This document shows, piece after piece, positions 18,814 to 27,882 of a stretch of DNA of 64,000 nt; the stretch's first letter is position 1, and each line of letters opens with the position of its first letter. Under the pieces are notes generated by a model that saw only the letters and a program-made list of their open reading frames with translations, searched no databases and was not told the origin of the DNA. A program made the translations under genes and the position numbers. Source of the DNA: Nostoc sp. KVJ20. GTDB lineage: Bacteria; Cyanobacteriota; Cyanobacteriia; Cyanobacteriales; Nostocaceae. The DNA lies in the NCBI RefSeq assembly GCF_001712795.1, contig NZ_KV757602.1:1-64000 (forward strand), given 5' to 3'.

Positions 18814-18886
18814 GCATCTCACTCACTAGTAACTAAAGATACGGGCAAGATGCCCATCGGACAAAACTGGATAATTTATTTTTTGG

Positions 18887-18934
18887 AAATCCCTACAGAG
18901 GTTTCTCTAAACTGAGAAACATCTGTAGGGATTT
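18887..18934. repeat. Long hairpin, 21-bp stem with 6-base loop
   Basis: AAATCCCTACAGAGGTTTCTC and GAGAAACATCTGTAGGGATTT pair except for one position. It may end transcription from the gene upstream or be a dispersed palindrome. No T-run follows. Confidence 0.65.
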
Positions 18935-19206
18935 TGGGATTCACACCATTTTTTATGAATTCACTGCGGTACATCCTGCAATACGATAAAGATACACTGA
19001 TTAAAAGTATCTCTCTTGGCAACACTGAAAAATTACCAGAAACTAAACGAGAGCATGAAAGCCCCTGAGAAACAGCAACGCAGTTGCGTGTTTCGTGCAA
19101 TAGATGCGGGGATGAAATGCGACCCGGCGGGATTTATCCCGCATTTCCCACGTAATCTTAACATTGTAAAGGTGCAAGCAATGAGATAATTAATAATACT
19201 AAGGGG

Positions 19207-20511
19207 GTGATTTATTTGTACGGTTGTCAACAAGTTTTGATTCATGTGGATAAAGACTTAAAAGCGATTTTAGAGTTTATCTGTTCTGAAGCAAACAAAC
19301 TATCAAATTGTGCCGTCTACTATGCTCGTCAAATATGGTTTAAGGCCAAACGCTATATAACCAAGTTTGAGCTAGATAGCGAAATGAAATCAAATCGTCA
19401 TTTCCAAACACTCTACTCTCAGGCAGCACAACAATTGTGTCATTCTGTGTATGAGTCCTTTGCATCATTTAAACAGCTTAATGCTTTGTACAATCGTGGT
19501 GAGTTAGCAGATAAACCTAGACCACCAAAGTACAGAAAGAATGGTTTTAATCTAGTTAGTTATCCAAAACAAGCACTAAAGCTAAATGATGGACAGGTTA
19601 GAATACCTCTCGGCTCTCAAGTAAAAGCTTGGTTTAAGCTAGATTCTTTCTCTCTACCAATGCCGTCAAATTTAAGATTTGAGGATATTAAAAAGGTAAG
19701 AATTCTACCTAAAAACCGTTGTTTTTATGCGGAGTTTGTTTACAAAACTACTACGGTAAAACCAGATGTGGATAAAAGCAATGTACTGGGTATTGACCAC
19801 GGACTAAACAACTGGTTAACCTGCCTTTCTAACGTGGGTACAAGTTTCATTGTTGATGGCAAACACATTAAAAGCTTAAATCGTTGGTATAACAAACAAG
19901 TAGCGACGATTAAAGAAAATAAATCTCAAGGGTTTTGGTCTAATAAACTTGCCACCATCACCGAGAAGCGTAACCGCCAAATCAGAGATGCTATCAATAA
20001 AGTGGGAAGAATTGTTATTAACCACTGTCTAGATAATCGCATTGGTAGAGTTATTTTTGGATGGGGGCAAGGTATCAAACAAGAGATTAATTTAGGAAAG
20101 AAACGCAATCAACAATTTGTTCAAATCCCAACTGCTAGACTCAAAGGGCGAATTGAGCAACTATGCCAACAGTACAGCATTGAGTTTGTAGAAACAGAAG
20201 AAGCAAACACCTCTGCTGCATCGTTTGTAGATGCTGATACACTCCCAAAACACGGTGAAAAACCCGATAGCTGGAAATCTTCTGGTCGCAGAATAAAGCG
20301 TGGACTGTTTAGAACAGCAATGAACTGGTACATCAATGCAGATTGTAATGGTGCTGCCAACATCATCCGCAAAGTAAGCACAACACTTGGACTTGATTTA
20401 AGTGGAGTGTCTAGGGGTGCTTTGACTCACCCCACCCGGATCTGTATCTGGGTGACAGCTAAAAAGAAGCCGAGCGATGTGGTTTTAACCCGTCGCGTAG
20501 CATCCTTTTAG
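19207..20511 (+). CDS. tnpB: TnpB, RNA-guided endonuclease of an IS200/IS605-type element
   Basis: The protein has up to 434 residues. The start may be GTG 19207, or TTG 19216, which sits five bases after AAGGGGGTGA and gives the usual MYGCQQVLI beginning. The RuvC-like nuclease residues are present: Asp197 (GIDHGLNN), Glu332 (ETEEANTS) and Asp379 (NADCNGAANI). The CxxC zinc-finger pairs usually found between the Glu and the last Asp are absent; that stretch reads DADTLPKHGE...SSGRRIKRGLFR, a variant seen in many cyanobacterial TnpBs. There is no tnpA, so it is a tnpB-only (IS1341-type) element. TnpB cuts DNA using a guide RNA read through the right end of the element. Confidence 0.92.
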   Translation: MIYLYGCQQVLIHVDKDLKAILEFICSEANKLSNCAVYYARQIWFKAKRYITKFELDSEMKSNRHFQTLYSQAAQQLCHSVYESFASFKQLNALYNRGELADKPRPPKYRKNGFNLVSYPKQALKLNDGQVRIPLGSQVKAWFKLDSFSLPMPSNLRFEDIKKVRILPKNRCFYAEFVYKTTTVKPDVDKSNVLGIDHGLNNWLTCLSNVGTSFIVDGKHIKSLNRWYNKQVATIKENKSQGFWSNKLATITEKRNRQIRDAINKVGRIVINHCLDNRIGRVIFGWGQGIKQEINLGKKRNQQFVQIPTARLKGRIEQLCQQYSIEFVETEEANTSAASFVDADTLPKHGEKPDSWKSSGRRIKRGLFRTAMNWYINADCNGAANIIRKVSTTLGLDLSGVSRGALTHPTRICIWVTAKKKPSDVVLTRRVASF

Positions 20512-20544
20512 AATCCCCCAAATTCATTCGGGGGAGTAGTCAAA
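20512..20544 (+). mobile_element. Right end of the tnpB element, probable guide-RNA scaffold end
   Basis: CCCCC and GGGGG arms (20515-20519 and 20530-20534) form a hairpin directly after the tnpB stop, followed by AGTAGTCAA. This is the usual form of a right end in this family. The guide RNA would begin within tnpB and end in host DNA from about 20544 (ATTGCTTTTAGGC). The left boundary was not determined. Confidence 0.55.
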
Positions 20545-20674
20545 TTGCTTTTAGGCTGATAAAAAATAATGGCAACTTTAGGAGTCAAGTACAGCGACAC
20601 CTGATAGTGTTATGGATCACAACTGGCAATAGTGAAATTAATTAAACTTACTGCTAATTCCTCTACACAAACTT

Positions 20675-21028
20675 ATGCAACACTTTTTATTAACTTGGCT
20701 CGGTACTGCGGTGGCGTTATTTCTTACTGCTAATATCGTTCCGGGATTCCTTATCAAGAATTTTGTGACTGCCTTGGTCGCTGCCCTTATTATTGGTCTG
20801 GTTAATGCATTTATTAGACCAATTTTGCGGATTTTGACGTTTCCAATTACCTTACTCACCTTTGGTTTATTTACATTAGTGATCAACGCCTTAACTCTTT
20901 GGCTGGCAAGTGCCTTAACTCCTGGTACTGGTTTTGAGATTCAGGGCTTTTTACCTGCTTTGTTAGGTTCAATTGTGCTAGCAATTGTTTCTAGCATAAT
21001 TAACTATTTTTTGAGAGTTGTTACCTAG
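20675..21028 (+). CDS. Phage-holin-4_2-type (YvlD-like) membrane protein
   Basis: This 117-residue protein is almost entirely four hydrophobic helices (about residues 5-22, 27-48, 53-80, 90-113), with the family segments NIVPGFLIKNF, GLVNAFIRPILRILTFPITLLT and LVINALTLWLAS. It matches Pfam Phage_holin_4_2, which despite its name is widespread in bacterial chromosomes with no phage link. No phage genes lie nearby. Function is unknown; it is an inner-membrane protein. Confidence 0.85.
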   Translation: MQHFLLTWLGTAVALFLTANIVPGFLIKNFVTALVAALIIGLVNAFIRPILRILTFPITLLTFGLFTLVINALTLWLASALTPGTGFEIQGFLPALLGSIVLAIVSSIINYFLRVVT

Positions 21029-21060
21029 AAAATTAGTGAGATTCTGTAACAATACTTGTC

Positions 21061-21138
21061 GGGTTTTGGGGAAAAGGGTAAGGGGTAAGGGGAAAGAAAA
21101 AACCTTTAACTTTTACCCTTTAACCTTTTCCCCAAACC
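21061..21138. repeat. Inverted STRR arms
   Basis: GGGTTTTGGGGAAAAGGG with GGGTAAG heptamers on the left pairs with TACCCTTTAACC and CCTTTTCCCCAAACCC on the right. They form a large imperfect hairpin between the convergent holin-like and cobE-like genes. Confidence 0.6.
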
Positions 21139-21187
21139 CAATTCCGAGTTCAAAATGCTTATCCGAGCAGTATTGGATTCTGTATTA

Positions 21188-21697
21188 CTAAATATTTAAA
21201 GCTTGGGCAACAGCTAGTGTTATCGCTCCTGGTTGCCCTTGTTGCTGAAAAATTCGTTTAGGAACTAAGAATCTCACCGACAATTTCTCTATCTTTGTGA
21301 AGGGAAAAATAGTCAACGATATGAGTTGAGCGGCTGCAAGAATAGCAGCTGCCTCTGCTACGCTAGGTGTACCTACTTTGAGGTTGGTAATTGTGGCAGG
21401 GTTAGGGACACAGACAAAGCCAAGGATTTCCGCAGAAAAGGTTTTTAGGGGCAGATTGCGTAGATGGCAAAATTCTACTAAGCCAACTTCCGAGGCTTTT
21501 GTGTCAATGGTAGCAATCCCTGCGATCGCACTTGGAAAAAGTTGATTTTCTCGAAAGACTTCCTCAATTGCCCGATCAATCAACTGCCATGAAGTTCCCC
21601 GTTTACAGCCAATTCCTACCCATAAAACCTTTTCTACTTGGTTTATTTGCTTATTCAGTTCGTTTTTTCCCTTGAGGGCTTGAGTATTATTTGACAT
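21188..21697 (-). CDS. CobE/CbiG C-terminal domain protein (cobalamin synthesis)
   Basis: Start is set at 21697 (MSNNTQAL), giving 169 residues. The longer frame begins inside a dispersed repeat (AGAGGTTGTTTGAAAAG). The CbiG_C/CobE fold is shown by VLWVGIGCKRGTSWQLI, IAGIATIDTKASE, PLKTFSAEIL and VGTPSVAEAAAILAA. CbiG opens the ring-A lactone of cobalt-precorrin-5A in B12 synthesis. CobE is a stand-alone homologue of its C-terminal domain with a less clear role. No other cobalamin gene is in the window. Confidence 0.82.
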   Translation of the reverse strand: MSNNTQALKGKNELNKQINQVEKVLWVGIGCKRGTSWQLIDRAIEEVFRENQLFPSAIAGIATIDTKASEVGLVEFCHLRNLPLKTFSAEILGFVCVPNPATITNLKVGTPSVAEAAAILAAAQLISLTIFPFTKIEKLSVRFLVPKRIFQQQGQPGAITLAVAQALNI

Positions 21698-21937
21698 GCT
21701 TGAGTTTACTCTAAGAGGTTGTTTGAAAAGTCCTCTTGTCGGTATCAAAAATTTTACATTCCCCCTAAATGCCCTGATAAATTGGGGGACTTTGATTCCA
21801 GTTTTTTCCTTTATAAGCTATGCATTATAAACATCTTTTCTTTATTAACAGAAATATTGACAAAAGCTAGAAAATGTGTTGTTTGAACATTCCATAACGA
21901 TCGCACTAATTCATATTTCTATTCTGCAATGCCCAAA

Positions 21938-23197
21938 TTATAAATTATCAGAACTGGGATAAACTCTTCCTTTCCAAGCGCCGCCGCGCCCTTGCCAGTG
22001 ACGGAGTGCTGAGTCTAGAGTCATCAGGGTATAGAGAAAAGCGATCGCAGGTAAGCTAAAAGCTAACCAGGGAGAACATTTATAAAAGCGGATCGTTGGG
22101 TAATAAGCCAACGCCATTAACAGCCATCCTAATAAACCTGTAAGTGCGTAGACGTAATGCGTCTTGTCGCCAGACATCGCCCAATTGCCCCAAACTGCAC
22201 CCAGAATTAAACACACAGGTGGAACTAGATAAATCAGAAGCATTCCTACTAAAGTTCCCAATAGTAGTAATGGCGAATAATTCAGTTGAGTATAGGCAGT
22301 ACGAGCAACCATATCCCAAATCGTCGCCAGCGAGTCATAGGGACGCAAACTCCGAGTCAAGCTACTCAATCCTAACCAGATACGCCCTTGACTGGAGATT
22401 GGGCTTGTCCCCTTATCCCCCACTCCCCACTCCCTACTCCCTACTCCCCCACTCCTCTTAACAGCCTGAGCTAGGGCGCAATCATCAATTAGAGCTTGGC
22501 GAATCACTTGAATACCACCGATTCGCTCTAAAGCTTCACGGGCGATCAGAATAGATCCCCCGGCGGCGGCGGCTGTGGGATTGTTGGGATTATTTACCCA
22601 GCGGAAAGGATAGAGTTTCTGGAAGAAAAAGACGAAAGCTGGAATCAAAAGTTTTTCCCAAAAGCTCTCACATCTGAGTCGCACCATTACCGAAACCAGG
22701 TCTAAATCTTCTTGCACAGCTTTAGCAACCAGTCGGCGAAGATTACCAGGATCATGTTCGATATCTGCGTCAGTTAGCAAAAAATAATCGGGTGCAAATT
22801 TACTAGCGCTCTTTATACCTTGCTCAACAGCCCAAAGTTTACCCGACCAACCAGGAGGCAGTGATTCACCAGTGATAATATGCAATTGCTGAGGTTTACC
22901 TACAGCGTGTGCCACCCCTTCGGCAAAATTTGCTGTCCGGTCTGTGCTGCGATCGTCTACCAAAAACACGTTGAAAGAACCAGGATAATCTTGGAGAAGG
23001 AGCGATCGCAAACTAGTTGGTATCAATTCAGCTTCGTTACGCGCCGGAACCACCGCACAAACCACAGGTAAAGATTGTAGCTGAGTTTCTCCAATCTCTA
23101 ATTGCTGGTCTGTTCGCCAAAACTGTCCCCAAAAACACAGTAATCCTAACCAAATTGTCAAGGATAAGAGCATCAATCCTAATACAATTACATCCAT
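21938..23197 (-). CDS. hpnB: Hopene-associated glycosyltransferase HpnB (GT2)
   Basis: This 419-residue membrane-bound GT2 protein has an N-terminal helix (residues 2-24), nucleotide-sugar-binding segments VVPARNEAELIPTSL, FLVDDRSTDRTA and LLTDADIEHDP, the acceptor region DDCALAQAVKRSG, and three or four C-terminal membrane helices. It is divergent from shc with a 123-bp shared upstream region, which supports the HpnB assignment and a role in hopanoid lipid modification. Just after VKRSG, about 20 residues (GVGSREWGVGDKG...) are encoded by GGAGTAGGG/GGAGTGGGG heptamers (about 22418-22460). This in-frame repeat insertion does not break the gene. Confidence 0.88.
   Translation of the reverse strand: MDVIVLGLMLLSLTIWLGLLCFWGQFWRTDQQLEIGETQLQSLPVVCAVVPARNEAELIPTSLRSLLLQDYPGSFNVFLVDDRSTDRTANFAEGVAHAVGKPQQLHIITGESLPPGWSGKLWAVEQGIKSASKFAPDYFLLTDADIEHDPGNLRRLVAKAVQEDLDLVSVMVRLRCESFWEKLLIPAFVFFFQKLYPFRWVNNPNNPTAAAAGGSILIAREALERIGGIQVIRQALIDDCALAQAVKRSGGVGSREWGVGDKGTSPISSQGRIWLGLSSLTRSLRPYDSLATIWDMVARTAYTQLNYSPLLLLGTLVGMLLIYLVPPVCLILGAVWGNWAMSGDKTHYVYALTGLLGWLLMALAYYPTIRFYKCSPWLAFSLPAIAFLYTLMTLDSALRHWQGRGGAWKGRVYPSSDNL
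22418..22456 (-). repeat. STRR inside hpnB
   Basis: Runs of CCCACTC/CCCTACT units are read in frame on the minus strand as SREWGVGDKG-like sequence. The same heptamers fill gaps elsewhere (25232-25250, 61874-61900, 62033-62062). Confidence 0.75.
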
Positions 23198-23320
23198 GAC
23201 CTATTGCAAATTTTCAGCGACTCAGACAGAATACTATGTCTACTGAATATAGGAAAAATTTTTTTTATCGGATTGCTGGATTCAAAACTAGTGTTGGGTG
23301 TTGAGGTTAAATAGTATTTG

Positions 23321-25234
23321 ATGCAAACACAAGACAGGGTAAAAGTCAACCAAATTGCAGAAGCGATCGCAGCTAGCCAAGAATATCTGCTTTCAATTCA
23401 AAATTCGGCAGGTTACTGGTGGGCAGAGTTGGAATCTAATGTCACCATCACTGCTGAAGTCGTCCTTTTACATAAGATTTGGGGAACAGACCAAGCCAGA
23501 CCTTTGCACAAAGTTGAAGCATATCTGCGTCAAGAACAACGAGAGCATGGCGGCTGGGAACTTTTTTTTGGTGATGGCGGAGAACTTAGCACTTCCGTTG
23601 AAGCCTACATGGCACTGCGGCTGCTAGGTGTACCAGCAAGCGATCCGGCGATGATTCGGGCGAAAAGTTTTATTCTCCAACGCGGTGGAATCAGCAAAAC
23701 TCGAATTTTTACCAAGTTGCACTTAGCCTTGATTGGCTGCTATAACTGGCGCGGTATTCCCTCGCTACCACCTTGGATAATGCTGTTGCCCGAAGCTTTC
23801 CCTGTTAATATCTACGAGATGTCTAGTTGGGCACGTTCCAGCACAGTACCATTACTGATTGTATGCGATCGCAAACCTGTTTTTCTCTCTGACTCAGCTA
23901 TCAACCTAGATGAGCTATACGTTGAAGGTATTGATCGAGTCCGGTGGGAATTACCCCAAAGTGGCGACTGGACAGATTTATTCCTCACCCTTGATCAGGG
24001 ATTCAAGTTGGCAGAAAGCCTGAATTTAGTACCCTTCCGTCAAGAAGGCATCAAAGCCGCCGAAAAATGGATTTTAGAGCGCCAAGAAGCTACAGGCGAC
24101 TGGGGCGGCATTATTCCAGCGATGCTGAATTCAATGCTAGCTTTGCGGTGTCTGGATTATGACCGAAGTGATCCTATTGTGGAACGAGGTTTGCAAGCAA
24201 TTGATAACTTTGCTATTGAAACAGAGGATAGCTATCGAGTCCAGCCTTGTGTTTCACCCGTTTGGGATACAGCTTGGGCGATGCGTGCTTTGATAGAATC
24301 TGGCTTTGCACCAGATCATCCGGCTGTGGTAAAGGCTGGAGAATGGTTATTACAAAAACAAATTTTGGATTACGGAGATTGGGCTGTCAAAAATCGCCAG
24401 GGAAAACCAGGGGCTTGGGCTTTTGAGTTTGACAATCGCTTTTATCCTGATGTAGACGACTCGGCTGTAGTGGTGATGGCGCTACATTTAGCGAAACTCC
24501 CCAATGAAAAAATCAAGCAGGCTGCGATCGCTCGTGCTTTAAACTGGATTGCATCTATGCAGTGTAAACCAGGCGGGTGGGCTGCTTTTGATTTGGACAA
24601 CGATCAAGATTGGCTCAACTCTATTCCTTATGGCGACTTGAAAGCCATGATTGATCCAAACACCGCAGATGTTACGGCTAGAGTACTAGAAATGCTTGGT
24701 GCTTGTGATTTGTCAATTGATAGTGATAGTTTAGAGCGATCGCTAACTTATCTTCTGCGCGAACAAGAAACTGAAGGCTGTTGGTTTGGTCGTTGGGGTG
24801 TAAATTATATCTACGGCACTAGTGGCGTTTTGTCAGCCTTAGCCTTAATTGATCCTCAAAGGCATAAACTCAGTATAGAACGGGGAGCAACTTGGTTACT
24901 TGGATGTCAAAACCCAGACGGTGGCTGGGGTGAAACTTGTCGTAGCTATGATGATCCCAGTCTCAAAGGCAAAGGAAATAGTACTGCATCTCAAACTGCT
25001 TGGGCCTTAATTGGGTTGATCGCAGCAGGTGAAGCTACTGGAAAATTAGCTCTTGAGGTGATTGAACGGGGAATTAGCTACCTGGTGGCAACTCAAAAGC
25101 CTGATGGTACTTGGTTTGAGGCGGACTTTACAGGTACCGGCTTCCCTTGCCATTTTTATCTCAAGTATCATCTGTATCAACAATACTTTCCTTTAATAGC
25201 TTTAGGTCGCTATCAAGCATTAACGAGGGAGTAG
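23321..25234 (+). CDS. shc: Squalene-hopene cyclase
   Basis: Shc (637 residues from ATG 23321; a TTG lies just before) cyclises squalene to hopene at the membrane, the entry step to hopanoids. The acid motif DVDDS (Asp377-Asp380) is intact. QW repeats are numerous (GDWGGIIPAML, GGWAAFDLD, GCWFGRWGVNY, GGWGETCRSY, GTWFEADFTG). Length is normal for the family. It is divergent from hpnB. A HIP1-like site lies near the 5' end of the gene. Confidence 0.95.
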   Translation: MQTQDRVKVNQIAEAIAASQEYLLSIQNSAGYWWAELESNVTITAEVVLLHKIWGTDQARPLHKVEAYLRQEQREHGGWELFFGDGGELSTSVEAYMALRLLGVPASDPAMIRAKSFILQRGGISKTRIFTKLHLALIGCYNWRGIPSLPPWIMLLPEAFPVNIYEMSSWARSSTVPLLIVCDRKPVFLSDSAINLDELYVEGIDRVRWELPQSGDWTDLFLTLDQGFKLAESLNLVPFRQEGIKAAEKWILERQEATGDWGGIIPAMLNSMLALRCLDYDRSDPIVERGLQAIDNFAIETEDSYRVQPCVSPVWDTAWAMRALIESGFAPDHPAVVKAGEWLLQKQILDYGDWAVKNRQGKPGAWAFEFDNRFYPDVDDSAVVVMALHLAKLPNEKIKQAAIARALNWIASMQCKPGGWAAFDLDNDQDWLNSIPYGDLKAMIDPNTADVTARVLEMLGACDLSIDSDSLERSLTYLLREQETEGCWFGRWGVNYIYGTSGVLSALALIDPQRHKLSIERGATWLLGCQNPDGGWGETCRSYDDPSLKGKGNSTASQTAWALIGLIAAGEATGKLALEVIERGISYLVATQKPDGTWFEADFTGTGFPCHFYLKYHLYQQYFPLIALGRYQALTRE

Positions 25235-25395
25235 GGAGTAGGGAGTAGGGATGTGAGTATTTTCGAGTCGCGTCTGAATAATCGGCGTTTTTGCACCCCC
25301 ACTAAATTGAAAAATGCCCAATGCCCAATGCCCCAAGCGACGGGGCAACTATCCCTGCTCTACCCATAAGGGGATGGAGTTTCCCGTCGCTTTCA

Positions 25396-27393
25396 TTAAA
25401 CTACAACGCGATCGCGTCCTTTTCTTTTTGCTTTATAGAGTGCTTCCTCGGCAGCATTAACCAAAGTAGCAGGCTCAGTTTCTATTGCCGGAATAACACT
25501 AGCCACCCCTAAACTCACAGTTAAAACAGCAGCAGGTAAACCACCAATGCTAGGATACTCACACTTAATCCCCAAAGCTTTTACTTGATCTCGAATATGT
25601 TCGGCAATGTCCATTGCAACAGTAATCTCTACTTGAGCAAGAATGGCGAATTCTTCACCACCGTAACGAGCCACTAATACTCTACTGCTTTCTTCTCTAA
25701 AATCTCCTCTCTGGGAAATCACAAAAGCACTAGCAGTAGAAGAAATCATGCTCTTACTGTATGAAAAACTACTATTATTTGGTGAGTGTTTGATGCAGTT
25801 ACAGATAGTATTAGCGATTTGCCGTAAGCACTCATCTCCTGCCGAATTACCGTAAGTTTTATTATAAATTTTAAAATAGTCAATATCGCACAAAATCAGT
25901 GATATGGGAGTGCTTTGACGAGCGGATCTTTGCCACTCAATTTGTAGGTAGGTTTGAAAGTAGCGACGATTAACTAATTGAGTTAGTTCATCTAAGCTAG
26001 AGAGGACAAGCAACTGTTGATTTTCTTGTTTCAACCGTTCAATATGACTATTGTTGAAATGCTCACTTTTTTTCAGATATTGTCGGAAATATAAACGATA
26101 TAATTCACACGCAGGAGTACTGCAATCGCCTTCTAAATTAATTAACCCTATACTCTGTAATTTATATGCCAATGCTGGCTCTAATTTCACATTACTTGTA
26201 GTATTAATCACTTCATAAAAAGCATTTCCCAATTCTGGCTCATCTCGTAGTGCTAACACATACTGCTTTAAATACTCGTGATAAATTCCGGCTTCTGTGG
26301 TTGCTTGTTGCAATAGCTGTCCTAAATCCCGTTGTAATCCACCTTTACCCACAAAGTGATATAATGCCAATCGCACTAAATAAGGATTTCCTGCCACCAT
26401 TGCCATCAAACTGTCGGCATCTTTACCATCTCTCCAATCCAAGCCGTGACGTTGAGCTAAATCCTGCACCTGCTCTTTCGTAAAGGGAGGTAAGTTAATT
26501 GTTAAACCAACATTAAACGGTGATTGAGTCAGTTTTATGGGAATCAGAATTTCCGCTGAATAAACCAGAACCAGACGCAGCTTTTGCCAAATTTCTACCC
26601 TTTTGGCTTGTTCATGCCACGATCGCACTAATGGTAGCAATTCTCCAGCAATTTCCTGATACTCAAACACCCAATCCACTTCATTTAATACCAAAACAAG
26701 GGGACTTGAGAGTGCAGGCAGTAAATATTGTTGGAAATAGATAGAGCAGCTGACTTTGCTACCCATATCTTCATGCCAATAATCATTGAGTTTTGGTTCT
26801 AGCTGTAACTCCCGACTGACGTTTGCACATAACCAGCGCAAAAATTTATCCAAACTGGCAAAAACTGCTTTATCTGCTTGTTGAAAGTCCAAAGTTACGG
26901 TGTGAAAGCCTTGTTTCTTAGCGTGTGCAAGTAACCGGAGAGTCAGAGAGCTTTTCCCCATCTTCTTGGGTGCTTTGATGCAAATGACACTCCCAGCTTC
27001 AGCCATTTCTGCGTAAGCAACTTCTTCAATTGGCGGGCGAGAGATGTAAAATCTGGAATTAAGGGATACTGGCCCACTAGGAAATTCTAAGGATATCGCC
27101 GTAGCTGCTCGGTTGAATTCTTTAACTAACTGCTGATGCGCTTTGCTAAGACGATGATTTTCTAGAGTCTGGCGGAAATTGGACTTATTTATCGGTTCTT
27201 TGCAAAAACAGCTTAATAATTGCCATAAATGAGCAGCAACTTTCTTGACCCGTTCTTCGCCGTAGTCAGCTTCACACGCTATATTGGCATAGGTTTTTCC
27301 TTCCCACGAAGAACGCAATATCAACTCTTGGAGTGTCGTTAAACCGTTTGCTTGACTGGCTTTTAGTAGCAATACTATTTCATCTATAGTCAT
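25396..27393 (-). CDS. HTH - AAA-like ATPase - GGDEF protein (putative diguanylate cyclase)
   Basis: This 665-residue cytosolic protein has three parts. The N-terminus (1-90) resembles the HTH region of vWA-MoxR-associated proteins (SWEGKTYANIACEADYGEERV). Next is an AAA-like (AAA_35) domain with Walker A APKKMGKSSLTL and a LVLNEVDWVF Walker B-like strand. A linker KQENQQLLVLSSLDELTQLVNRRYF leads into the GGDEF domain. Its active-site loop is RYGGEEFAIL (GGEEF at 578-582), so c-di-GMP synthesis is plausible. About 35 Ser-rich residues are inserted before that loop. The design suggests NTP-dependent regulation of cyclase activity (inference). Confidence 0.88.
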   Translation of the reverse strand: MTIDEIVLLLKASQANGLTTLQELILRSSWEGKTYANIACEADYGEERVKKVAAHLWQLLSCFCKEPINKSNFRQTLENHRLSKAHQQLVKEFNRAATAISLEFPSGPVSLNSRFYISRPPIEEVAYAEMAEAGSVICIKAPKKMGKSSLTLRLLAHAKKQGFHTVTLDFQQADKAVFASLDKFLRWLCANVSRELQLEPKLNDYWHEDMGSKVSCSIYFQQYLLPALSSPLVLVLNEVDWVFEYQEIAGELLPLVRSWHEQAKRVEIWQKLRLVLVYSAEILIPIKLTQSPFNVGLTINLPPFTKEQVQDLAQRHGLDWRDGKDADSLMAMVAGNPYLVRLALYHFVGKGGLQRDLGQLLQQATTEAGIYHEYLKQYVLALRDEPELGNAFYEVINTTSNVKLEPALAYKLQSIGLINLEGDCSTPACELYRLYFRQYLKKSEHFNNSHIERLKQENQQLLVLSSLDELTQLVNRRYFQTYLQIEWQRSARQSTPISLILCDIDYFKIYNKTYGNSAGDECLRQIANTICNCIKHSPNNSSFSYSKSMISSTASAFVISQRGDFREESSRVLVARYGGEEFAILAQVEITVAMDIAEHIRDQVKALGIKCEYPSIGGLPAAVLTVSLGVASVIPAIETEPATLVNAAEEALYKAKRKGRDRVVV

Positions 27394-27882
27394 TACTCAT
27401 TAACTCTAATTCAGCATGACATTTTCTCACACCATTAAACTTTGCAACTCAATGCACCCTGCTTTGTATAGAGAGCAGCCAGTCTTGGTCAAAAAAGCTA
27501 CAGATAAGCCCTGACAATTTTTTGTATCCTCAAAAATTTGACGTGACTTAATCATAGAATTTTTTTTACAAAAATTTCCGAGTTTTTAGGTAATTTTATG
27601 TGATTTGAACTACTTTTTTTCGACATATCTTAGAATGTAGATGCACACAATGTAGCTATTTTTTTCTAAAAAATTACCATTGCGATCGCAACACAGGTTA
27701 CATTCGTCTGTTTACCTTTTTCTAAATTCCATCCCAGTTGATGATATGGGCTGATATATCTCTGAACCTAAGTTACAGCCCAATAAAACCAAGTAGACGA
27801 TTTGTCCATAACTGGATCGTCAGGGTGCTAAGACAGCGTAGAGAGAGAGCTACAGGATATCTTCCTCATCGTACCAGCAGCT
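27394..27882. other. Divergent intergenic region
   Basis: It lies between the minus-strand GGDEF gene and the plus-strand histidine-kinase-like gene. It is AT-rich with one HIP1 site near 27685. No gene, repeat or terminator was recognised; presumably it holds both promoters. Confidence 0.5.

Larger units (their letters stand above)
18625..19206. other. Gap with a MITE, a long hairpin and the left part of the tnpB element
   Basis: In order it holds the MITE at 18661-18813, the hairpin at 18887-18934, and about 170 bp of structured DNA up to tnpB with a GCGGGA...TCCCGC hairpin at 19127-19142. No gene is seen. Confidence 0.65.

Noticed and set aside
20675..21028. Holin-type protein as a sign of prophage
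   Set aside because: The family is common in chromosomes, and no phage structural, lysis or integrase genes are near.
21711..21748. Longer N-terminus of the cobE-like gene
   Set aside because: The extra residues are coded by the dispersed end repeat AGAGGTTGTTTGAAAAGT, so the inner ATG is preferred.
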